Assembly: GCA_002404865.1 (NCBI GenBank)
Contig: DHKP01000033.1
Coordinates: forward strand, 1 to 11,114
Direction of reading: 5' to 3'
Length of the DNA: 11,114 nt
Source of the DNA: Caryophanales bacterium UBA4691
GTDB taxonomy: Bacteria; Bacillota_I; Bacilli_A; RFN20; CAG-826
Shown here in pieces: positions 6,601 through 11,114 of this stretch; the stretch's first letter is position 1; each line of letters opens with the position of its first letter. The position numbers and the translations under genes were made by a program. Under the pieces are notes generated by a model, which worked only from the letters and a program-made list of their open reading frames with translations, made no database searches and was not told where the DNA came from.

Positions 6601-6677
6601 ACGATCAAGCCAATCACAAGAAGTGTATTGATCGATAATCCAACGATAAAACCAATCTTTTTCTTAGATTTCTTCAT
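3642..6677 (-). CDS. Circularly permuted glycoside hydrolase family 3 enzyme, anchored by a membrane helix at each end
   Basis: A 1011-aa extracellular glycosidase. The start ATG (6675-6677) lies 3 nt after the lipoprotein stop, and its GGAG site lies within the last codons of that gene. Domain order is reversed relative to usual GH3: N-terminal helix (about 8-30); GH3 C-terminal alpha/beta sandwich (about 60-330, with YYGGGGSSSV at 105-114); fibronectin-III-like domain (about 380-490); then the catalytic TIM barrel (about 640-920). Barrel motifs: DGPAGF, NSRNFEYYSED (745-755), LKHF (779-782), MSAFNRLG, and the nucleophile Asp858 in VVITDW. Glu194 in SRFATEIQSG is the likely acid/base. A C-terminal helix (about 939-966) is followed by a charged, presumably cytoplasmic tail. 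Permuted GH3 enzymes are known in Ruminococcus and Butyrivibrio; beta-glucosidase-type activity is the default, but the substrate is not deducible and KHF-V-L-S departs from the common KHFAxN. Confidence 0.9.
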   Translation of the reverse strand: MKKSKKKIGFIVGLSINTLLVIGLIVGDFVCAKYSSFITKTLCNSNTDFSSDEAQLALSSSDEAVQKISEEGIVLLKNKDNALPLKDNEKKINLFGYSSQENAFYYGGGGSSSVTVNEEKKISLQKGLESEGFSVNTELLDAYKAFKNTRKGFTLVEPKTDFYEKVGNNGKTLLENAKDFSNVAVVTISRFATEIQSGTVEIPFTQNKDGATDESRHYLELSVEEENLINLVSENFSKTIVLLNTGNQMELGFLNNEKISGALLINYPGQSGTKALAKILEGKVNPSGKLTDTYIYDVTENPSYPNALRNGDHIHYTEDIYVGYKWYETAAHENFFATKFSKTYDDVVQYPFGYGLSYSSFHQEIVSYDLSPSASSLQKGTDISVKVKVKNTSTIEGKDLIQLYYTAPYTKGGIEKSYVNLLAFKKTDSLKPGEEKEYALTFSSYDMASYDAYDKNKNGFAGYELEKGEYEIKLMQNAHTAYGDSNNKITLNCENHLLFKRDPKTKAIISNRFGKFDADGKYINDTAYANCPIDGSNAGKSIVYLSRNDFALTYPTVATDNRSITSVLDYATKYVETAAYAGQNKPTQGVKSDAPLLLATKEDGSKASLDDLKTGKGLKWNKDLLNKLGENYNASEWDTLLDQLSEDELQTFVEGSGYGNDAAETIGKPALVDLDGPAGFNDNGGLIGSEKKSSWTAFPNETLIGQTWSTQVAELMGMAYGQEGTATGVSGIYGPGVNLHRSAFNSRNFEYYSEDATLSGALANKVIEGAKEKGTYCFLKHFVLSEAGINARKLNVWLTEQNLRENYLKPFEKAVKGGANGIMSAFNRLGATWTGGNYALIQTILRKEWKFKGVVITDWCEGASDMTVNQGVHAGNDIWLNPRDDNRCDNGLNKSLDSSWVCARRSAHNLLYTICNTYYTAMNAGVDLGIKESAQVFRWWIPALAGINVLFVGLELFFAIALLLTLKKEKNLSLANNSIQSGDITDRSLRKERDDTKRKGAASALNNPSEK

Positions 6678-6680
6678 AAA

Positions 6681-8849
6681 TTATTCTCCATAATAAGCAA
6701 TTGCGACATTCTTGATGTTGATCGTAGCTTCTTGATTATCTGTCCAAGCGGTTCGATATTTGTTTTGGTATAAAATTTCATCCTTAGACTTCGTTTTTAA
6801 GGTAATGACATTATCACCTTCCTTTAATTCAAGGTCTTTAGCAACAACCGCTTTTGTGTAATGGCCTAAAACGTAAACGGAAGATGTTATTCCTTGCTGT
6901 TGGAAATCACTAGGCAAAGTAATTCCATCGAATTTAGCATCGCTTAAGAATGAAGTATCCGTTCCATTGACATTTAGTGTCATGAATTTATCGGCGTACA
7001 TGTCAAAACTTTCTTTGACAAAATCTACTTCTTTGCCATCTTTATCCTTCCCTTTCACTCTTTCGGCGTTTGAACATTGGGAAGCACCGACGATGGACAA
7101 ACTATATTTTCCAGCATATGGAGCATAGACATGGTATTTAAGTTCTGTATCTGCTTTTAGATCACCAATTGTACCGGACGACCATATCGAAAAATTCTTA
7201 TTACTATCTGAAGCGTTTTCCAAATAATATTGCGATGAATCGTCTTTTTTCGCTCCTCCAGCAAAGCTAAACGTTTTATGAACGGTTATGGTCAAGTTCG
7301 CACTGAGGGAACCGCAAGAGATTTTGATTTGCTTTTGCTCCGTTTTGCTATCGCTAGAATCAAGCCTCAGTTCATTTAAATTTGCCGTAATGTTTTTCGT
7401 AACGTTGACATCGCCGCAAGTGCAAACGCCATCAACTTCTATTCCTTCTAAATTTGGTATTTCGCCCTCTTCATAATCGACATTTGTTGGGTTTTTAACG
7501 ATTTTTATGCTAGAGAAACTATGTTTGGCCTCGTCCTTTTTATCCCCGCAAATTAAGCATTCTTGCCAATGGCTATTCTCGTCTTTCATCAGTTGGTAAT
7601 TATGGGTATGCTCACCAGCATCGATATATTCAAATGTCATCGATTTTATCGCGAAATAGGTTTCGCCATACTTTTGACTTGAACCGTTCTTATAGTAAAA
7701 ATCATTAACATTGATTTCAAAGACGTTATCGCCTTGTTTTAATCTAGTTTCCGCGAAATCAACGTCCACGAATTTAGGCATCCAAGTTCCCATTTCGCCT
7801 TTGTCCATTTGTTCTTTCGTAGTATTAGCGGGCAACAAACCATCTTTTACATCGGTTGTAACATCATTGACGTTTAAGGTACAAGCTTGATTAAGATACA
7901 TATCGCTTGTCCACCCTTTATCTGGTCGAGTGATGTTATAACCTCCGGCATTCAAACTAATTTTTGCGTAACTTGCGACAGACGAATAAACGTGAATTCT
8001 GATTTTAGCGAGTGCTTTGATGTCAGTAATTCCATAGTTATCGCTAACGCGGTATGCATTAACATGTGTTTCATGATTCCAATCATTATCGATCTTTTGG
8101 TAACTTTTAACTGTATTCGCCTTCTCCACGAAGAATGGGAGTTCACTGCTTGTTTCTGTCGCTTTAGTATGTATGGATTTGCTATTAAAATTAACCGCTA
8201 TTCCCGTAAAGCCAGTAACAAGGAAAGAGACTGTTTTGTCTAAATATTTTACGATGATTGTGTGACGACCTTTTTTCACTTCATAAAGGGAAGGATTTTC
8301 AATTTTCGTTTCGCCTTCATATAGCTCAAAAGAAGTAACTTCCTTATTTTTAGAAGTATCAAAATATTGGGCTAATACTTTAATCTGCGTTAAGTCGATA
8401 TAATTCCCTTCGATTGTATGTGTTTTGATGGAAGTCGTATCAACGCTTATGGATTTTAATGCCGAATTATTGACCGTAATATCGATTGAAATAGAGGCAT
8501 TTTCATAAGTGAGAGTGACGCTAGTGACATCGGCCGTTAAAGGGCCAGTAGGAGAAAAAGAACATTCAGCCCCGCTGATTTCTTCGTCTTCTCCATCACT
8601 CCAAACCGCTTTTAATCTAGCGCCGGTCGGATCAAACGTCTCGCCAACGTCGTAGGTTAATTTGGTAGGGTTCGCTAATAACGTAAGAGAAGTAACGGTT
8701 GGATCTTCTTCATCCATAGAGGGAGAACTCCCTCCATTATTACTACTATTTGTTCCTCCGTTAGAAGAAACGCTACAGCCAACTAGTCCACCGAGCGTCA
8801 TCGGTAACAAAGATAACAAAGAGAGAATAAGTGTTTTACTTTTTTTCAT
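6681..8849 (-). CDS. Multidomain surface lipoprotein with Ig-like and duplicated carbohydrate-binding-like modules
   Basis: A 722-aa secreted lipoprotein. The signal peptide ends in lipobox LVGC (Cys25), followed by a Ser/Asn/Gly-rich linker (26-45). Next come a Big_3-type Ig-like domain (about 52-127, LTYDVGETFDPTGA...), a second Ig-like domain (about 131-213), a CBM6/35-like beta-sandwich (about 225-411), a short Cys/His motif (H414, H416, H427-W, C431-x2-C434, H443), a third Ig-like domain (about 446-524) and a second beta-sandwich (about 527-721). The two sandwiches align with each other: HVYSSVASYAKISL with HVYAPYAGKYSLSI, and LKQGDNV with LKEGDNV. AAGGAG (8855-8860) lies 5 nt before the ATG. 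No catalytic domain is seen; surface glycan capture for the downstream GH3 is inferred. The gene is co-transcribed with GH3 (3-nt gap). The CBM assignment rests on pattern only. Confidence 0.82.
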   Translation of the reverse strand: MKKSKTLILSLLSLLPMTLGGLVGCSVSSNGGTNSSNNGGSSPSMDEEDPTVTSLTLLANPTKLTYDVGETFDPTGARLKAVWSDGEDEEISGAECSFSPTGPLTADVTSVTLTYENASISIDITVNNSALKSISVDTTSIKTHTIEGNYIDLTQIKVLAQYFDTSKNKEVTSFELYEGETKIENPSLYEVKKGRHTIIVKYLDKTVSFLVTGFTGIAVNFNSKSIHTKATETSSELPFFVEKANTVKSYQKIDNDWNHETHVNAYRVSDNYGITDIKALAKIRIHVYSSVASYAKISLNAGGYNITRPDKGWTSDMYLNQACTLNVNDVTTDVKDGLLPANTTKEQMDKGEMGTWMPKFVDVDFAETRLKQGDNVFEINVNDFYYKNGSSQKYGETYFAIKSMTFEYIDAGEHTHNYQLMKDENSHWQECLICGDKKDEAKHSFSSIKIVKNPTNVDYEEGEIPNLEGIEVDGVCTCGDVNVTKNITANLNELRLDSSDSKTEQKQIKISCGSLSANLTITVHKTFSFAGGAKKDDSSQYYLENASDSNKNFSIWSSGTIGDLKADTELKYHVYAPYAGKYSLSIVGASQCSNAERVKGKDKDGKEVDFVKESFDMYADKFMTLNVNGTDTSFLSDAKFDGITLPSDFQQQGITSSVYVLGHYTKAVVAKDLELKEGDNVITLKTKSKDEILYQNKYRTAWTDNQEATINIKNVAIAYYGE

Positions 8850-8890
8850 AAAAACTCCTTTTGATAGAAAAAAACATAAATGAAAGGGCT

Positions 8891-8919
8891 TTTATAAGAT
8901 AGAGAAACCGCTTATCTTG
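8891..8919 (-). promoter_or_regulatory. Predicted activator-dependent promoter of the lipoprotein/GH3 operon
   Basis: On the minus strand, TATAAA (8896-8891) is a good -10. The position 17 bp upstream (8919-8914) reads CAAGAT, not TTGACA; it is part of the proximal 9-bp direct repeat. A good -10 with a regulator box in place of the -35 is typical of activated promoters. TATCTT (8901-8896) is an overlapping alternative -10. The leader would be about 35 nt. Confidence 0.5.
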
Positions 8920-8940
8920 TCGAAAATGCAACTTATCTTG
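8911..8940 (-). promoter_or_regulatory. Direct-repeat operator, probable LytTR binding site
   Basis: Two identical 9-mers, CAAGATAAG on the minus strand (8940-8932 and 8919-8911), are separated by 12 bp, giving a 21-bp period so that both face the same side of the helix. Known LytTR regulators (AgrA, ComE type) bind paired 9-bp direct repeats separated by about 12-13 bp. The site begins 2 bp after the kinase stop codon and overlaps the -35 position of the lipoprotein promoter, while a LytTR regulator is encoded immediately upstream. The base sequence itself matches no consensus I can recall. Confidence 0.68.
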
Positions 8941-8942
8941 AT

Positions 8943-10298
8943 TCACCGTTCAACTTGCTTGGACGGAAAAAGAATGTTCAAAGAGAAGATGTCGCCACGA
9001 GTTAGTAATTTCATATCCCCTTGGTATTTCTCTACGACCATTTTAATCGATTTCATCCCAAAACCATGGTAGCTCTTGTCTTTCTTTATGGTTATAGGAA
9101 GACCGTTCTTGTCAAATTTTATAGTGCCTTCAAAATAGTTCTCTATCGATATAGAAACAAGGGAATGAACGCTTTTCACGATTAGATTAATTTGCCTTTT
9201 CTTTGGATTTTTGATTTTTTGCACCGCCTCAATCGCGTTATCAAGCGCGTTGCCAAACAAACAATACAAATCAGCGTCTAAAACAAAACTTAGTTTTGAG
9301 CAATCCGCCATAACGCTTAACTTAATGTTCTCTTTTTGACAAAGCAGACCTTTTTCGGAAAGGATGATATCTAATACTTCGTTACCTGTCGCAACATTCT
9401 GATCATAGATATTAATGATATTCGCAATCTCTTGCACCGTATCTTTTGAAATCACGTCTTGCTTAGATAGAGTCCGAATTTGGTGTTTCAAGTCATGACA
9501 CTTTAGATTGATCAAATTTATGTTCTTTTTGCTCTCCTCATAACGGACTTCCGATTGATGGAGAAGTTCGGAAGTGAAATGAAGTTCACTTTTTAATCGG
9601 CGGTTATCAATCACGTAGAACTGAATATAAAGAATCATAAAACAGCTAAGAAGATTATAAATATCAACAATGATGAAATAGATTTTGTTATAGTCCGCTT
9701 TTAAGTAGGTAATCACAGAGCTAAGAATAATGCTCGTGAATAAAATCAAAGCAGCAATCACAAGCAAAGAAAAGCCATCGAAATGAATCTCCTCATCATT
9801 TACTTTTTTCCGGAAAACGAAATACACGAAAAGATAGACAAGAAGATGAATGTCTAAATACCCCATGACTTGAAGCGCTTCGACCCCTAAATCAGAAGTA
9901 AGTATTTCTTTATCGCCATAGAAGCCAAGAGAAGGAGAATCGGCAAAGTTCAGTAAACGTACCGTTAAAGCGTATATTTCATGAGATAGGTGCTGGGTTG
10001 CATAAGAAGCGATAGAGATGAAAAATAGTTTCCTTTTCGATGCATCATAAACAAAGAAAAGAGATAGAAACGCGGCGAGATAAAAAAGAAGGAACATGAA
10101 AGAAGAAAACCACCAGGAATAGCTAAATCTTTCGAAAAGCGGAAATACTAAAGACAACGCCAAGCAACATAAGGTAGTAAGAACTAAGCGCAATGCATAA
10201 TGCTTTTTCTTAGGAAGACGAAAAGAAAACAAGTGCATCGCAACGAGAAGTTCGAGCATGAAAAGCGGTTTGTATAAAAATAATTCGGTGATTTTCAT
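8943..10298 (-). CDS. Polytopic sensor histidine kinase, AgrC/ComD-type (HPK10, GHKL ATPase)
   Basis: A 451-aa membrane kinase that should phosphorylate the LytTR regulator encoded just before it. Residues about 5-230 form a hydrophobic sensor region with roughly six or seven helices and no large extracellular domain. A linker that may form a coiled coil (about 231-262) follows, then the H-box CHDLKHQIR with predicted phospho-acceptor His268, the TGNEVLDIILSEK segment (304-316), the N-box GNALDNAIEA (349-358) and the G-box HGFGMKSIK (411-419). This is the HPK10 layout used by peptide-pheromone receptors, although a non-peptide ligand is possible. The ATG overlaps the regulator stop as ATGA, so the two are translationally coupled. 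No pheromone precursor or processing protease is seen in the window. Confidence 0.9.
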   Translation of the reverse strand: MKITELFLYKPLFMLELLVAMHLFSFRLPKKKHYALRLVLTTLCCLALSLVFPLFERFSYSWWFSSFMFLLFYLAAFLSLFFVYDASKRKLFFISIASYATQHLSHEIYALTVRLLNFADSPSLGFYGDKEILTSDLGVEALQVMGYLDIHLLVYLFVYFVFRKKVNDEEIHFDGFSLLVIAALILFTSIILSSVITYLKADYNKIYFIIVDIYNLLSCFMILYIQFYVIDNRRLKSELHFTSELLHQSEVRYEESKKNINLINLKCHDLKHQIRTLSKQDVISKDTVQEIANIINIYDQNVATGNEVLDIILSEKGLLCQKENIKLSVMADCSKLSFVLDADLYCLFGNALDNAIEAVQKIKNPKKRQINLIVKSVHSLVSISIENYFEGTIKFDKNGLPITIKKDKSYHGFGMKSIKMVVEKYQGDMKLLTRGDIFSLNILFPSKQVER

Positions 10299-11008
10299 TT
10301 GTTTCCTGTCACAAGAAAATTATTGAGATGATGGATGAAATCTTGTCGTCTAGTTCTAGACAAAGCGAGCCTATCTTCACCAACCATCACAAAATCATTT
10401 GCCACTTCTTTAACGTATTTCAAATTCACGAAATAGCATTGATTGCACAAAACAAAGGAGCAGTTTTTCAAACGTTCCGTATAAGTTTTCATTGTTCCAT
10501 AAGAAGAAATCTTCTCGCCACTATTTAAATGGAAATAGAGATGATGATTGTATATCTCGATATACATAAGCTCATCAACATTAATTCGCTTGATAACGTT
10601 TTTATAATCGATTGTGAAGGACTGATTGCTACCCTTGCTTAAAAAAGGCAAAGCGCGAGTCATTTTGAGTTTAAAGTTATAAAAATCAATCGGCTTTAAA
10701 ATATAGTCGAAAGCGTTCACTTCGTACCCCTTAATCGCGTATTGGGCTAAAGAAGTAACAAAAATTATCATAACCTTTGTATCCATCGAACGAATCTTTT
10801 TAGCAAGTTCCATCCCGTCGATAGAAGGCATCTTAATATCAAGGAAGATTAAATCGAATTGAGAACGAAATTTAGCAAGGAACTTGATTCCATTATCAAA
10901 ATAAGAAACATGGCAATCACGCTTTTCAGATACAAAAAAATGATCCAGGTACCCCTTTAAAACATTACCCATCTCAATTTCATCTTCCACAATGGCAATT
11001 TCAAGCAT
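10295..11008 (-). CDS. LytTR-family response regulator (AgrA/ComE-like)
   Basis: A 237-aa two-component regulator. The receiver domain (about 1-122) has acidic residues E8-D9-E10, the phospho-acceptor Asp57 in FLDIKMP, Thr85 and Lys105 in LKPIDF. The LytTR DNA-binding domain (about 128-232) shows the family pattern: YIEIYNHHLYFHL, then SYGTMKTYTERL, then CNQCYFVNLKYVKEV, and LALSRTRRQDF near the end. LytTR domains bind paired 9-bp direct repeats. The start is set by the family-typical MLEIAIVEDE; no convincing ribosome site precedes it. First gene of the minus-strand cluster, overlapping the kinase by 4 nt. Its likely target is the repeat pair at 8911-8940. Confidence 0.93.
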   Translation of the reverse strand: MLEIAIVEDEIEMGNVLKGYLDHFFVSEKRDCHVSYFDNGIKFLAKFRSQFDLIFLDIKMPSIDGMELAKKIRSMDTKVMIIFVTSLAQYAIKGYEVNAFDYILKPIDFYNFKLKMTRALPFLSKGSNQSFTIDYKNVIKRINVDELMYIEIYNHHLYFHLNSGEKISSYGTMKTYTERLKNCSFVLCNQCYFVNLKYVKEVANDFVMVGEDRLALSRTRRQDFIHHLNNFLVTGNK

Positions 11009-11033
11009 AGCTAAACGCGACTTTCTATAAATA

Positions 11034-11063
11034 AAAATAGTCTTTGTTTTTTTCTTTTGTCAA
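11034..11063 (-). promoter_or_regulatory. Promoter of the regulator/kinase operon
   Basis: On the minus strand, a perfect TTGACA (11063-11058), an 18-bp A-rich spacer and TATTTT (11039-11034) form a good vegetative promoter. Transcription would start near 11027, giving a leader of about 20 nt. It suggests basal constitutive expression of the two-component system. Confidence 0.72.
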
Positions 11064-11088
11064 TCTAGATTTTGCCTTTAAAAATCTA
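11062..11088. repeat. Inverted and direct repeats upstream of the regulator promoter
   Basis: TAGATTTT (11066-11073) and AAAATCTA (11081-11088) form a perfect 8-bp inverted repeat with a 7-bp spacer. The same stretch also contains AATCTA at 11062-11067 and 11083-11088, a direct repeat with a 21-bp period that overlaps and abuts the -35. The 21-bp period matches the operator at 8911-8940, and both sites share an AGAT core on the minus strand. This may be an autoregulatory LytTR site, but in AT-rich DNA it could be chance. Confidence 0.35.
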
Positions 11089-11114
11089 AAATTTTTCTAA
11101 CAGCACACCAAATT

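Noticed and set aside
3954..8243. Several plus-strand frames of 60-120 codons opposite the GH3 and lipoprotein genes
   Set aside because: Antisense shadows of two long genes with clear domain structure; none has a ribosome site or recognisable motif.
8836..8877. 13-codon upstream frame (MFFSIKRSFYEKK) overlapping the lipoprotein start, considered as a leader peptide or pheromone
   Set aside because: No ribosome site of its own, only one short Lys/Phe-rich stretch, and no leader or processing motif. An AgrD-like precursor is not supported.
1..11114. CRISPR array, insertion sequence, attachment site or phage remnant
   Set aside because: No regularly spaced repeats, transposase motifs or terminal inverted repeats were seen, and no partial tRNA 3' copies that would mark integration next to the tRNA cluster.

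Overview
The window looks like a piece of a low-GC Gram-positive (Firmicutes, class Bacilli sensu lato) chromosome. The signs are AT-rich DNA, AGGAG-type ribosome binding sites, TTGACA/TATAAT promoters with extended -10 elements, a lipobox lipoprotein, a YugI/CvfD-like S1 protein, and an AgrC/ComD-type histidine kinase with a LytTR regulator. TGA is used as a stop (ispD, kinase, regulator) and Trp is TGG, so this is code 11, not the Mycoplasma code. The gene content would suit an uncultured gut member of the Erysipelotrichales/RF39-like lineages, but that placement is inference.

Layout. Bases 1-60 hold the end of an upstream transcript and a strong, probably bidirectional terminator. A small two-helix membrane protein (72-305, minus) is divergent from a housekeeping plus-strand operon of ispD (isoprenoid MEP pathway), an S1-domain RNA-binding protein and pgi (glucose-6-phosphate isomerase), closed by a terminator near 2812-2838. 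The ispD promoter is an extended -10 lying almost on the start codon, so its mRNA looks leaderless. A clear promoter at 2840-2868 then drives five tRNAs: Val-UAC, Tyr-GUA, Gln-UUG, Lys-UUU and Leu-UAA (2900-3390), followed by a terminator.

The accessory part runs on the minus strand from 11114 down to about 3560. It encodes a LytTR response regulator and a polytopic GHKL histidine kinase (ATGA overlap), then a 93-base intergenic region, then a 722-aa extracellular lipoprotein built from Ig-like and duplicated carbohydrate-binding-like modules, then a 1011-aa glycoside hydrolase family 3 enzyme. That enzyme has circularly permuted domain order and a membrane helix at each end. A minus-strand terminator closes the unit.

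The best candidate for an undescribed system is this four-gene unit. The intergenic region carries two identical 9-bp direct repeats separated by 12 bp (21-bp period), which is the geometry of LytTR-family operators. They sit over the -35 position of a good -10 that has no recognisable -35. The working model is that the kinase/LytTR pair directly activates a cell-surface glycan binding and cleavage machine: a lipoprotein that captures glycan and a doubly anchored GH3 that cleaves it. LytTR systems are best known for peptide quorum sensing, bacteriocins and virulence; no pheromone gene is visible here, so the signal could be a peptide encoded elsewhere or a glycan-derived molecule.
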